Shown: positions 16,389 through 24,551 of the stretch, in pieces
Position numbering within the stretch: position 1 is the first letter of the stretch
Layout of the letters: each line of letters opens with the position of its first letter
Assembly (NCBI GenBank): GCA_015057365.1
Contig: SVEN01000017.1
Coordinates: 1 to 51,022 of the forward strand
Direction of reading: 5' to 3'
From: Lachnospiraceae bacterium
Lineage (GTDB): Bacteria > Bacillota > Clostridia > Lachnospirales > Lachnospiraceae
Length of the DNA: 51,022 nucleotides
Program-made: the position numbers and the translations under genes
Notes under the pieces: model-generated
Told to the model about the DNA's origin: nothing
The model's database searches: none
Seen by the model: the letters and a program-made list of their open reading frames with translations, nothing else

Positions 16389-17200
16389 CCTGCTGCCTGC
16401 TCCTTTCTGTGAAGCTTTAAGATGGTGGTCAGGGTGTCGATTAATTCCTCTCTCGGAACAATGGCATCCGCAAATCCATGCTCTAAAATAAACTCTGCGC
16501 TCTGGAAATTATCCGGAAGCTGGGACTTGGTGGTCTGTTCCACCACACGACGTCCCGCAAACCCAACCAATGCGTTCGGCTCCGCAAGGGTAATGTCTCC
16601 CTGCATTGCGAAGGAAGCGGTAACACCGCCGGTGGTCGGGTCCGTCAGCACCGTAATATATAAATTCCCCTCGGTAGAATGCTTTTTTACCGCTGCACTG
16701 CACTTTGCCATCTGCATCAGGGAAATGATACCCTCCTGCATTCTTGCACCGCCGGAAGCGGTGAAACCGATGACCGGAATATGATGCTCGGTGGCGTACT
16801 CAAAGGTACGGGTAATCTTTTCCCCTACAACAGAACCCATACTTGCCATCATAAAGCGGGAATCCATGACAAAAATCGCGCACGGATGACCGCCGATGGT
16901 AGCATGGCCGCAAATAACCGCATCGTCTTCGCCGGTGGTGTCGATTGCTTTGGTGAGCTTATCGGCATAACCCGGAAATTCCAAAAAGTCTACGCTGGAA
17001 AGGCCGGTGGCAAATTCTTCAAAGCTCTTTTTGTCTACCACCTGATTGATACGTTCTCTGCCGCCGATGCGCATGTATTTGCCGCATTCCGGACAGATAT
17101 AAAGAGACTTTCGGAGCTCCTTTACGGAAAATTCTTTTTTGCAGGCACCACAGGTCAGCTTCTCATGGGTGAATGCCGCAATCCATTTTTCAAAAATCAT
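16385..17200 (-). CDS. accD: Acetyl-CoA carboxylase carboxyltransferase subunit beta
   Basis: A 271-residue partner of AccA. The N-terminal four-cysteine zinc ribbon is present (CGACKKEF and then CPECGKYM, about residues 17-40), followed by the crotonase-fold carboxyltransferase domain with FTASGGARMQEG and DPTTGGVTASFAM. It acts in the cytoplasm as an alpha2-beta2 enzyme. ATG 17200 stands two bases after the fabZ stop, with AGAGGAGG inside the fabZ end; the longer open frame to 17323 is read-through of fabZ sequence. In most operons of this layout accC (biotin carboxylase) lies just before accD; here it is missing. Confidence 0.95.
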   Translation of the reverse strand: MIFEKWIAAFTHEKLTCGACKKEFSVKELRKSLYICPECGKYMRIGGRERINQVVDKKSFEEFATGLSSVDFLEFPGYADKLTKAIDTTGEDDAVICGHATIGGHPCAIFVMDSRFMMASMGSVVGEKITRTFEYATEHHIPVIGFTASGGARMQEGIISLMQMAKCSAAVKKHSTEGNLYITVLTDPTTGGVTASFAMQGDITLAEPNALVGFAGRRVVEQTTKSQLPDNFQSAEFILEHGFADAIVPREELIDTLTTILKLHRKEQAAG

Positions 17201-17202
17201 TG

Positions 17203-17631
17203 TTATGCCTCCTCTTTCGGCAGGATAGCAAAGGAGAACTCTGCGGAAACACAAAGCTTTCCGTTTACTTTGCCCACGCCCTTTGCCCAGTAAAACGGGG
17301 CCTTGCTCTTGATGATGGAACATTCGGTTTCGAATACATCTCCCGGCTTTACCGGATTCTTAAAGCGAACTTTGTCAAGGCCGGTAAACAGGGTAGTAAT
17401 TTCCTTGCCCTGTGCCATGTCCTGAAACAGAACACAGGTGGACTGGCCTAAGATTTCACACAAAATCACACCCGGTACAATCGGATTGCCCGGGAAATGT
17501 CCCTTCAAAAAGAATTCCTCTCCGGTAATGGTTTTCTTACCGTATGCTACACCGTCTTTTACTTCAGCTTCATCAACGAGAAGCATATGGTCTCGGTGCG
17601 GCAGAATTTTCATTAATTCTTCTTTATTCAT
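17203..17631 (-). CDS. fabZ: 3-hydroxyacyl-ACP dehydratase
   Basis: A 142-residue hot-dog-fold enzyme that removes water from 3-hydroxyacyl-ACP in the elongation cycle. The active-site helix GHFPGNPIVPGVILCEILGQ contains the catalytic His and the Glu, and the N-terminus ILPHRDHMLLVDE is typical. The length is normal. AGGTG lies upstream of ATG 17631, and the gene follows fabF by 12 bases, leaving no room for the accB that usually stands between them. No fabN or fabM is seen, so how unsaturated chains are made cannot be read here. Confidence 0.95.
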   Translation of the reverse strand: MNKEELMKILPHRDHMLLVDEAEVKDGVAYGKKTITGEEFFLKGHFPGNPIVPGVILCEILGQSTCVLFQDMAQGKEITTLFTGLDKVRFKNPVKPGDVFETECSIIKSKAPFYWAKGVGKVNGKLCVSAEFSFAILPKEEA

Positions 17632-17643
17632 AATTCACCTCGA

Positions 17644-18873
17644 TTATTTTACACGGCGGAATGCGATACAAGCATTGTGACCGCCGAAGCCTAAGGATGT
17701 GGAAATTGCGGTATCTACCTGTACGTTCTGTGCTTTGCACGGAACATAGTCTAAATCCAGTGCCGGGTCCGGACTGGTAAGGTTGATGGTCGGCGGTAAG
17801 ATGCCGGTCTCCAGAGCCTTTACGCAGGCAATGGCTTCCGCAGCACCCGCAGCACCTAACATATGACCGGTCATGGACTTGGTGGAACTGATTTTTACGT
17901 TCTTTGCACCTTCTTCGCCGAAGGCAAGCTTGAATGCCTTGGTCTCGGTAGCATCGTTTAATGCGGTACCGGTGCCGTGTGCGTTGATGTATAAGGAATC
18001 GGTAGCGTAGTCTACGCCGGCCAAAGCCTTTTCGATGGCCTTTGCGGTATAGGTAGCCTCCGGGTCCGGAGCGGTAACGTGATGGGCATCACAGGTAGCA
18101 CCGTAGCCGCAGATCTCTGCATAAATCTTTGCACCGCGGGCAACTGCGTGCTCATATTCCTCTAAAATAAGGGTAGCGGCACCTTCGCCTAATACGAAGC
18201 CTGCACGGCGGGAATCGAACGGAAGAGAAGCCTCGTTCGGGTCCGTTGCCTGGGACAGTGCCATACAGTTAATAAAGCCGGCTACACAAAGAGGATTGAC
18301 GGAAGACTCGGAACCGCCGCAAATAGCTGCGGTAAGGTATCCGTCCTTGATTGCGCGGTATGCTTCACCGATGGCGGTGGTACCGGTTGCACAAGCGGTG
18401 GACATACACATTGCATTGCCGTGTGCATTAAAACGAATGGCAATCTGGCCTGCCGCAATGTTAATAATCATCTTCGGAACGAACTGCGGAGATACCTTTC
18501 GCGGACCGCCGGCAAGAATGCCGTCATGGTTTTCTAAGGTGGTTTCGATACCGCCTACGCCGGAACCGAAGTAAACGCCAAGCTCATCCTCCGCAATATT
18601 GCCTGCAAGACCGGAATCCTGCATTGCTTCGTCTGCGGAAACAAGGGCATACTGGGTGTAAAGGTCGGTTTTACGAACGGTACCCTTATCCAATACTGCG
18701 GACGGATCAAAGTTCTTTACCTCTGCAGCAAGCGTACTCTTAAAGTCTGTAGTGTCAAAGCGGGTAATCGGTGCAATACCGTTTACGCCGTTAACGAGGC
18801 CGTTCCAATATTCTTCCATATTATTTCCGATCGGTGTCACTGCGCCGAGACCGGTTACAACAACTCTTCTCAT
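17644..18873 (-). CDS. fabF: 3-oxoacyl-ACP synthase II
   Basis: A 409-residue condensing enzyme that extends acyl-ACP with malonyl-ACP. The catalytic triad is visible: Cys in STACATGTTAIGEA, His in NAHGTGTALND and His in STKSMTGHMLGAAG. The N-terminus MRRVVVTGLGAVTPIGNNM and the C-terminal SLGFGGHNACI are standard. GGAGGAG precedes the ATG at 18873. It is the elongating synthase paired with FabH as initiator, and no fabB is present, as expected in Firmicutes. Confidence 0.96.
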   Translation of the reverse strand: MRRVVVTGLGAVTPIGNNMEEYWNGLVNGVNGIAPITRFDTTDFKSTLAAEVKNFDPSAVLDKGTVRKTDLYTQYALVSADEAMQDSGLAGNIAEDELGVYFGSGVGGIETTLENHDGILAGGPRKVSPQFVPKMIINIAAGQIAIRFNAHGNAMCMSTACATGTTAIGEAYRAIKDGYLTAAICGGSESSVNPLCVAGFINCMALSQATDPNEASLPFDSRRAGFVLGEGAATLILEEYEHAVARGAKIYAEICGYGATCDAHHVTAPDPEATYTAKAIEKALAGVDYATDSLYINAHGTGTALNDATETKAFKLAFGEEGAKNVKISSTKSMTGHMLGAAGAAEAIACVKALETGILPPTINLTSPDPALDLDYVPCKAQNVQVDTAISTSLGFGGHNACIAFRRVK

Positions 18874-18885
18874 ACTTTTCTCCTC

Positions 18886-19635
18886 CTACATTGCCATGCC
18901 GCCGTCGATGCGGATGACTTCGCCCGTAATATAATTTGCCATATCGGAAGCCAGGAACAATACTAAGTTTGCGATTTCTTCCGGCTCTGCAAAACGCTTC
19001 ATCGGGATAGCATTCACAAATTCGTCCTTGTCTGCGAACGCAGTGGTCATCGGAGTTCTTACAAAGCCCGGAGCGATGGCGTTACAGCAAATGCCGCGGC
19101 TACCGAGCTCCTTTGCGATGGACTTGGTAAAACCGATTAAGCCGGCCTTGGATGCGGCATAATTGGTCTGTCCCGGATTACCCATGACACCCGCTACGGA
19201 GCTGACATTGATGATCTTGCCGGCACGCTTCTTTAACATCACCGGATATACCTGCTTCACGGTATTGTAAGCTCCTACCAGGTTGATGTCGATAACAGAG
19301 GTGAATTCCTCCGGCTTCATGGAAAGAAGCAGCTTATCCCGGGTAATACCTGCGTTGTTTACTAAAATATCCACGGTACCGAACTCGGCAAGAATTTCCT
19401 TAAATACATCCGTGGTCTTAGTAAAATCGGAAATATCGCACTGGTAAGCCTTTACCTTGGTACCAAACTGTGCAAGGTAAGCTGCGGTCTCTTCCGCAAC
19501 CTCCATGCTACCTGCGTCTAAGAATGCCACATCGGCGCCGTTTTTGCAGAATGCTTCACAAACGGCACGGCCGATGCCGCGGGAGCCGCCGGTAACGACG
19601 GCAACTTTATTTTTTAAAGAGGTATTATTTTCCAT
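18886..19635 (-). CDS. fabG: 3-oxoacyl-ACP reductase
   Basis: A 249-residue short-chain dehydrogenase that reduces 3-oxoacyl-ACP with NADPH. It shows the nucleotide-binding TGGSRGIGRAV near residue 16, NNAGITRD near 90, the active-site Ser (NVSSVAGVMGN) and the Tyr-Lys pair (YAASKAG), and ends in the usual ITGEVIRIDGGMAM. A ribosome binding site GAAAGGAAAC lies upstream. It is placed between fabD and fabF, the common order in Clostridia. Confidence 0.96.
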   Translation of the reverse strand: MENNTSLKNKVAVVTGGSRGIGRAVCEAFCKNGADVAFLDAGSMEVAEETAAYLAQFGTKVKAYQCDISDFTKTTDVFKEILAEFGTVDILVNNAGITRDKLLLSMKPEEFTSVIDINLVGAYNTVKQVYPVMLKKRAGKIINVSSVAGVMGNPGQTNYAASKAGLIGFTKSIAKELGSRGICCNAIAPGFVRTPMTTAFADKDEFVNAIPMKRFAEPEEIANLVLFLASDMANYITGEVIRIDGGMAM

Positions 19636-19650
19636 TTTAGTTTCCTTTCC

Positions 19651-20565
19651 CTATTTACCCAGCTCGGCAAGTACTATGTCAAGCTGTTCCTTTGTCTCCA
19701 CAGCGTATGTTTTCGCGTTCGGAACAATCTTTTCCACAAGCTTCTGTAAGGTATTGCCGACACCGGTTTCAATAAATGTGGTGACACCCTGTTCTGCCAT
19801 GGAAAGGATAATCTTTTCCCAGAGTACCGGGTGATTGACCTGAGCGCACATGGTCTCGCGTACGTTGTTCCCATAGGTTGCTGCGGTCAGGTTTGCGTAA
19901 ATCGGAAGAGACGGGATAGTAATATTAAAGCCTGCCAAATCCTTTTCAAATTCTGTAACAGCCGGGGTCATAAACGGAGAATGGAATCCGCCGCCTACCT
20001 TAAGAGGAAGGGCACGACCGCCTGCGGCCTTTACTTCTTCATAAAACTTCGGAAGCTCTTCGGTACTTCCTGCACATACCAACTGTCCGGTGCAGTTGTA
20101 ATTTACCGGATATACATGCTCGTAGTGGGAAGCAAGCTCCTCTACGGTTTCGTTCGGCAGCTTTACAACGGCTGCCATACCTGCCGGTGCATTTGCTGCG
20201 GCCTTTGCCATATGGCGGCCTCGTGCACAGGCAATTTCAAAGCCGGTCTCCGGGGTATAAGCGCCCGCAAAAGCAAGGGCCGGGATTTCTCCCAAGGAAA
20301 AGCCCGCTACCATATCCGGCGTGATGCCTGCGTTCTTCACTGCCAGAGCGGCAGCAAGATCTGCCAGGTAGAGACACGGCTGGGTATTTGCGGTGTCGCG
20401 AAGGGTTGCTTCATCACCTTCAAACATCTGGGCCAGAGTGCCTGGGCGAAGTGCCTCTGCTTTATCAAAGAGCTCAGCTACTTCGTTAAAGTTTTCGTAT
20501 AAATTTTTTCCCATGCCAGGGTGCTGTGCACCCTGACCGGAAAATAAAAATGCTATTTTACCCAT
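19651..20565 (-). CDS. fabD: Malonyl-CoA--ACP transacylase
   Basis: A 304-residue enzyme that loads malonate from CoA onto acyl carrier protein. GQGAQHPGMG stands at the N-terminus, the nucleophile Ser in GFSLGEIPAL and the catalytic His in GGGFHSPFM. ATG 20565 is chosen because AAAGGAG precedes it and the family starts there; it overlaps the end of fabK by 13 bases, suggesting translational coupling. The open frame up to 20595 is only fabK sequence. Its product feeds both FabH and FabF. Confidence 0.95.
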   Translation of the reverse strand: MGKIAFLFSGQGAQHPGMGKNLYENFNEVAELFDKAEALRPGTLAQMFEGDEATLRDTANTQPCLYLADLAAALAVKNAGITPDMVAGFSLGEIPALAFAGAYTPETGFEIACARGRHMAKAAANAPAGMAAVVKLPNETVEELASHYEHVYPVNYNCTGQLVCAGSTEELPKFYEEVKAAGGRALPLKVGGGFHSPFMTPAVTEFEKDLAGFNITIPSLPIYANLTAATYGNNVRETMCAQVNHPVLWEKIILSMAEQGVTTFIETGVGNTLQKLVEKIVPNAKTYAVETKEQLDIVLAELGK

Positions 20566-21503
20566 GCGTTTACTCCTTTCAAAAGAGCTTCGCACTCGGT
20601 TACGAGCTCTGTAACAATCTCTGCGGCGGTCTGCTCCTTATTTACCATACCGGAAATCTGACCGGCAAGGAAACAGCCCTCCTTGGTATCACCTTCCACG
20701 GCAGCCTTACGAAGTCCGCCCACACCTAACTCTGCCACCATCTCTGCGGTAGTCTCCGGAGCGTATTCCACTTTTGCGAAACCGCGGCTGAACGGGTTTT
20801 TGATGCAGCGACAGGTGTTTCCGCCGAAGCGTCTGCCGGTGGTAATGGTGGAAGTATCGTTTGCCTTTAACACCATGTCTTTGTAGTTCTGATGTACGGA
20901 GCATTCCTTTGCCACCAGGAAACGGGTACCTAACTGTACACCGCATGCACCGAGGCAGAAAGCTGCAGCCATACCGCGGCCGTCCGCAATACCGCCGGCA
21001 GCAAGTACCGGAATGGAAACTGCGCTACAAACCTGCGGAACCAAAGCCATAGTAGTTAATTCGCCGATGTGTCCGCCGGATTCCTGGCCTTCCGCAACCA
21101 CTGCGGTAGCACCGCACTGCTCCATTTTCTTAGCCATGGCAACGGAAGCAATCACCGGGATTACTTTAATGCCTGCGGCATTCCAAGCTTCCATGTAAGC
21201 GGCAGGACTACCGGCACCGGTAGTAACCACCGGGACCTTTTCTTCTACCACAACCTGTGCCACTTCCGCAACGTGGGGACTCATTAACATGATGTTTACG
21301 CCAAACGGCTTGTCGGTCAGCTCGCGGGCAATTTTAATCTGCTCGCGAAGATAGTTTGCATCGGCATTCATGGCGGAGATAATACCCAGGCCGCCTGCGT
21401 TGGATACGGCAGCGGCAAGCTTGCCGTCCGCAATCCACGCCATACCACCCTGGAAAACCGGGTAGGTAATTCCTAATAAATCACAGAGTTTCGATTGAAT
21501 CAT
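20553..21503 (-). CDS. fabK: Enoyl-ACP reductase II (FMN-dependent)
   Basis: A 316-residue TIM-barrel flavoprotein of the nitronate monooxygenase/FabK family, the last step of the elongation cycle. Visible are TYPVFQGGMAWIADG at the N-terminus, AEGQESGGHIGE near residue 145 and the FMN phosphate-binding AAGGIADGRGM. No FabI-type reductase is in the operon; FabK-bearing bacteria are generally insensitive to triclosan. ATG 21503 has GAGGT seven bases upstream. The frame extends to 21539 but that overlaps acpP and has no ribosome site. Confidence 0.93.
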   Translation of the reverse strand: MIQSKLCDLLGITYPVFQGGMAWIADGKLAAAVSNAGGLGIISAMNADANYLREQIKIARELTDKPFGVNIMLMSPHVAEVAQVVVEEKVPVVTTGAGSPAAYMEAWNAAGIKVIPVIASVAMAKKMEQCGATAVVAEGQESGGHIGELTTMALVPQVCSAVSIPVLAAGGIADGRGMAAAFCLGACGVQLGTRFLVAKECSVHQNYKDMVLKANDTSTITTGRRFGGNTCRCIKNPFSRGFAKVEYAPETTAEMVAELGVGGLRKAAVEGDTKEGCFLAGQISGMVNKEQTAAEIVTELVTECEALLKGVNAWVK

Positions 21504-21516
21504 AATGTACCTCGTC

Positions 21517-21741
21517 TTAGTTGTTCTTAAGCTCCTCAATCTTTGCGATAAGGTCGCCTACGGTAGCGATGGACGGATCCGGCTCGATGGAAACGCCGAA
21601 TTCTTCTTCCACGTTCATGAGTAACTCAACGATATCGAGAGAGTCGATACCAAGGTCTTCAGAGAAGCTGCTTGCTTCGGTGATGGAATCTGCATCGATA
21701 GAGAGGCTGTTTGCTAAAAGTTCTTTGATCTGGTCTAACAT
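21517..21741 (-). CDS. acpP: Acyl carrier protein
   Basis: A 74-residue acidic carrier that holds growing acyl chains on a phosphopantetheine arm. The attachment Ser is in LGIDSLDIVELLMNVEEEFG, the universal DSL motif. ATG 21741 has AAAAAAGGAG upstream and gives the standard N-terminus (MLDQIKELL). It sits between fabH and fabK. The 132-base gap on the fabH side has no clear promoter, only a short hairpin, so it is probably read from the fabH promoter with extra expression still unexplained. Confidence 0.96.
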   Translation of the reverse strand: MLDQIKELLANSLSIDADSITEASSFSEDLGIDSLDIVELLMNVEEEFGVSIEPDPSIATVGDLIAKIEELKNN

Positions 21742-21873
21742 AGTTTCGTTCTCCTTTTTTAGAAAAAAATATTTTATGAACAAGCCCCGGAACAAAAACG
21801 TTCGTAGGCGTGTTGCCGTAGGTAGTGCACGTCGGTTCCCGGCATGCGTTTGCTTGTCTGTTGCAAGCGGGAC

Positions 21874-22827
21874 TTACCAGCGAATCAGGCAGGCTGCGTT
21901 TGCAAGGCCGCCGCCGAAAGCGGTAAGGATGATGTAATCGCCGTGTTGTAATTTCCCGGCGCGGTTCAATTCATCCAGGGCAATCGGAATACTTGCACTG
22001 GAGGTGTTGCCGTAGCGTTCGATGTTAAGGAAGAACTTGTCTTCCGAAGTCTTTAAACGCTTTGCGGCAAAATCGATGATACGTTTATTTGCCTGATGCG
22101 GTACGATGTACTTGATATCGTCCAAGGTCAGATTATTCTGAGTAAGAAGCGTAGTGACATCGCTGCAGATGGAACTTACGGCGTACTTAAAGGTTTCCTG
22201 GCCCATCATGTGAATGTACGGGGTGTCGGCGCTCTTAGTAAAGAACGGGGAACAACCTATATTGGTCGGAATCTTAATGACTTCGTCGTTTCCCTGTACG
22301 GTTACAACGGAATCCAGGTACCCGTCTTCATCGTTACTAAGGACAGCGGCGCCGGCACCGTCGCCGAAAATAATGCAGGTACCGCGGTCACTCCAGTCCA
22401 TGATTCCGCTTAAGCGTTCCGCACCTACCACCAGAATCTTGTTTGCTTTCTTTCTGGCAAAAAGGCCGGCGGCGGTTTCCAGTAAGAACAGGAATGCGGA
22501 GCAGGCTGCATTAATCTCCAATGCCGGGCAGGTAGCTCCGAGAAGCTTCTGCACCATGCAGGCTGTAGACGGAGAAACATATTCGCCGCTTACGGTGGCG
22601 GTAATAATATAGTCTAAGTCCTCCGGCTTGCAATTTGCGTTTTCAAGAGCCGCAAGGGCTGCTTTATACGCCATGTCGGAGGTCCATTCCTCTGTGCTGA
22701 CTCTGCGCTCGGCAATGCCGACACGCTGCTTAATCCATTCGTCGTTGGTGTCCACCATAGTGGATAACTCGTCATTGGTAACAATGCGCTCCGGCACATA
22801 CATGCCGGTTCCGATTATATGAAACAT
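21874..22827 (-). CDS. fabH: 3-oxoacyl-ACP synthase III
   Basis: A 317-residue enzyme that condenses a starter acyl-CoA with malonyl-ACP and so begins each fatty acid. The Cys-His-Asn triad is visible: Cys in INAACSAFLF near residue 112, His in PHQANKRIIDF, Asn in GNTSSASIPIAL. ATG 22827 has TTGGAGGATG upstream; an ATG at 22848 in the same frame is less likely. It is the first gene of the operon. The upstream region (22828-23108) has no marR-type fabT gene, in contrast to many relatives, and I could not make out a convincing FabT or FapR operator. Confidence 0.95.
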   Translation of the reverse strand: MFHIIGTGMYVPERIVTNDELSTMVDTNDEWIKQRVGIAERRVSTEEWTSDMAYKAALAALENANCKPEDLDYIITATVSGEYVSPSTACMVQKLLGATCPALEINAACSAFLFLLETAAGLFARKKANKILVVGAERLSGIMDWSDRGTCIIFGDGAGAAVLSNDEDGYLDSVVTVQGNDEVIKIPTNIGCSPFFTKSADTPYIHMMGQETFKYAVSSICSDVTTLLTQNNLTLDDIKYIVPHQANKRIIDFAAKRLKTSEDKFFLNIERYGNTSSASIPIALDELNRAGKLQHGDYIILTAFGGGLANAACLIRW

Positions 22828-23108
22828 AACATCCTCCAAAAAGTTCATTTGGCAGGGAAAATAAAATCCTTGCTACGGGCTTTTCAAAAAAGCCATTCGA
22901 TAAGTTAGTGGCAGAAAGAGGAAAAAAGTTACAAAGAAATTAAATTTATTTTGATGGATTCTTAGGACTTTATTCCAAATGCAGGAAAACAGCGAAGATT
23001 CGGGAACAAAAATTTTTATACCCAAACAAAAAAATATGTGTTATACTAACCATAAAAGTTTTGTTGACGACAATATTTTAAATCCTGAAGACAGGGGGAT
23101 TTTTTGGT
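22828..23108. promoter_or_regulatory. Divergent intergenic region between the fab operon and the sigma factor gene
   Basis: 281 AT-rich bases. On the plus side TATACT at 23042-23047 with extended TGT is a probable -10 for the sigma factor gene, with only a weak -35; a GGAAC at 23003-23007 resembles an ECF-type -35, which would mean autoregulation, but this is speculative. On the minus side a hairpin (about 22877-22895, GGCTTTT with AAAAGCC) lies in the fabH leader. I could not identify a convincing promoter for fabH. Confidence 0.4.
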
Positions 23109-23621
23109 TTGGAAGATTTTGAAGAGATTTATGTGCGATACCAGCCGAAGATATACAGCTTTTTGTATCGACTCAGCGGGGATGCGCAATTGGCGGAGGA
23201 ACTAACCCAGGAGACCTTTTACCGGGCGTTTGTATCCTTCGGAAAATATAAAGGCAACAGCAGCATGTTTACGTGGTTGGCGGCAATCGCGAAGTACACC
23301 TATTTCGGGTATCTGAAAAAGGAGAAGCAGTCCAGAGAGGTGATTCAGTTGGAGGATGTGGTTACCTTCTTTATGGAACAGGAGGGACAGGCTTCCGCAG
23401 AAAGTCAGATGCTTCGGAAAGAGGTTACGGACAAGGTCAGAGAGGTGCTTTTGGAGCTGCCGCAAAAGAATCTGGAAGTGGTGGCACTTCGGATTTATGC
23501 GGAGATGTCTTTTAAACAGGTGGCAGAATCTATGGGAATTTCGGAAAGTTCGGCAAAAGTGCTGTACTTCCGTGCAAAAAATATGTTAAAGGAGAAGTTG
23601 GAGCATGAGTATGAACTGTAA
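23109..23621 (+). CDS. RNA polymerase ECF-type sigma factor
   Basis: A 170-residue group 4 sigma factor. Region 2 (about residues 5-70) has FYRLSGDAQLAEELTQETFYRAF-like sequence and FTWLAAIAKYTYFGYLKK; region 4 (about 112-165) has LPQKNLEVVALRIYAEMSFKQVA with the helix-turn-helix. There is no region 1 or 3. It would redirect RNA polymerase to stress or envelope promoters when its anti-sigma lets go. The start is most likely TTG 23109, nine bases after AGGGGGA; no ATG fits. It overlaps the anti-sigma gene by 17 bases, the usual coupled arrangement. Confidence 0.9.
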   Translation: MEDFEEIYVRYQPKIYSFLYRLSGDAQLAEELTQETFYRAFVSFGKYKGNSSMFTWLAAIAKYTYFGYLKKEKQSREVIQLEDVVTFFMEQEGQASAESQMLRKEVTDKVREVLLELPQKNLEVVALRIYAEMSFKQVAESMGISESSAKVLYFRAKNMLKEKLEHEYEL

Positions 23622-23940
23622 TGTAGTGCAGGATTTAATTGTATTGTTTCAGGAAAACACCGTCAGTGAAGAGACGAGAAGTGAAATCAGAGAGCATTTA
23701 AAAGAGTGCAGAGCATGCCGTAAGGTTTACAGGGAATATGCTCATTTGAATCAGGAAGAATTGCACTTTGAGCCAGAGATGAGACCGGAGTATGAGTCGG
23801 ACTACGAAGCTTTGGCAGCCAGGATTCGTAAAAGAAAGTTCTGGAAGCATACGGTGGTGACCGGCGCTTTTGCGGTATGTATCGGTATTACCGTGTTGGT
23901 AACCCGTGCGATTTTGCGAAATGAAGACAGGGTGAAGTGA
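23605..23940 (+). CDS. Zinc-finger anti-sigma factor, membrane-anchored
   Basis: A 111-residue protein with a zf-HC2 type anti-sigma domain: His and two Cys in HLKECRACRKVY, about residues 30-42, preceded by an N-terminal Cys (MNCNVVQDL). A single membrane segment lies near 85-103 (VVTGAFAVCIGITVLVTRAI), and the extracellular tail is only about eight residues. It should hold the sigma factor of the preceding gene at the membrane. The tiny outer part means a signal must be sensed in or inside the membrane or through another protein. ATG 23605 has AAGGAGAAGTTGGAG upstream within the sigma gene; ATG 23611 is an alternative. Confidence 0.85.
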   Translation: MSMNCNVVQDLIVLFQENTVSEETRSEIREHLKECRACRKVYREYAHLNQEELHFEPEMRPEYESDYEALAARIRKRKFWKHTVVTGAFAVCIGITVLVTRAILRNEDRVK

Positions 23941-23981
23941 TTTGTGAATGTGAATAATAAGCAGCATTAGGAGGGCCGTCA

Positions 23982-24503
23982 ATGGAAATCGAACGTAAAT
24001 TTACCGTGTCCGCCGTACCGGCGGATTTGGAGCAGTATGTCTGCAAGGAGCTGGAACAGGGATATCTTTGTACACGCCCGGTGGTCCGGGTACGGAAGAC
24101 AGTAAAAAACGGTGAGGCAAGCTACCTTCTCTGTTACAAATCAAAGCTCGGGTTGGAACAGAAAGCAGATGCCGCGGCACAGGTGTGCCGGGAAGAGGAA
24201 CTGCCGTTATCCAAGGAGGCTTATGAGAAGCTGCTTTCTAAGGTGGACGGTCGTGTGATCACGAAGAAACGCTATCTGATTCCGTATGAAAGCTATACCA
24301 TTGAACTGGACATGTTTGCCGGAGAGTTGGCCGGCCTTGTATTCGCGGAGGTAGAATTCCCGGATGAGAAGGCAGCGGCGGAGTTTGTGATGCCGGCGTG
24401 GTTTGAGAAGGACGTGACCTTTGATGACAGATTCAGAAACGGCTTCCTGGCACGGTGGGAAGAGGCGCCGGAGGAATTGAAGAAGGCAGGGATTATTAAG
24501 TAG
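23982..24503 (+). CDS. CYTH domain protein (triphosphate tunnel enzyme fold)
   Basis: A 173-residue protein starting with the diagnostic MEIERKFTV (ExExK) of CYTH proteins. Further tunnel residues are seen as RVRKTV, the lysine in LLCYKSK, ITKKRYLIPY and ELDMF, plus the EVEFPDE acidic segment. The family binds triphosphate compounds with divalent metals; most bacterial members are short-chain inorganic triphosphatases, a few are cyclases. Which one applies is not visible. AGGAGG precedes ATG 23982. It lies 41 bases after the anti-sigma gene and before a strong terminator, so it is probably the third gene of the sigma factor operon. Confidence 0.88.
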   Translation: MEIERKFTVSAVPADLEQYVCKELEQGYLCTRPVVRVRKTVKNGEASYLLCYKSKLGLEQKADAAAQVCREEELPLSKEAYEKLLSKVDGRVITKKRYLIPYESYTIELDMFAGELAGLVFAEVEFPDEKAAAEFVMPAWFEKDVTFDDRFRNGFLARWEEAPEELKKAGIIK

Positions 24504-24511
24504 ACAAAAAA

Positions 24512-24536
24512 GGGGCATCGCTTTATGCGATGCCCC
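24512..24536. terminator. Bidirectional terminator between the CYTH and GH43 genes
   Basis: Perfect 10-bp stem GGGGCATCGC/GCGATGCCCC with loop TTTAT. On the minus strand it is followed by TTTTTTG (GH43 side). On the plus strand it is followed by TTGCCTTTTC. The two genes converge on it. Confidence 0.85.
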
Positions 24537-24551
24537 TTGCCTTTTCAACTA

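Noticed and set aside
22828..22990. A FabT or FapR operator before fabH.
   Set aside because: ATCAAAATAAATTTAATTT-like sequence is AT-rich but lacks the inverted symmetry expected of either site.
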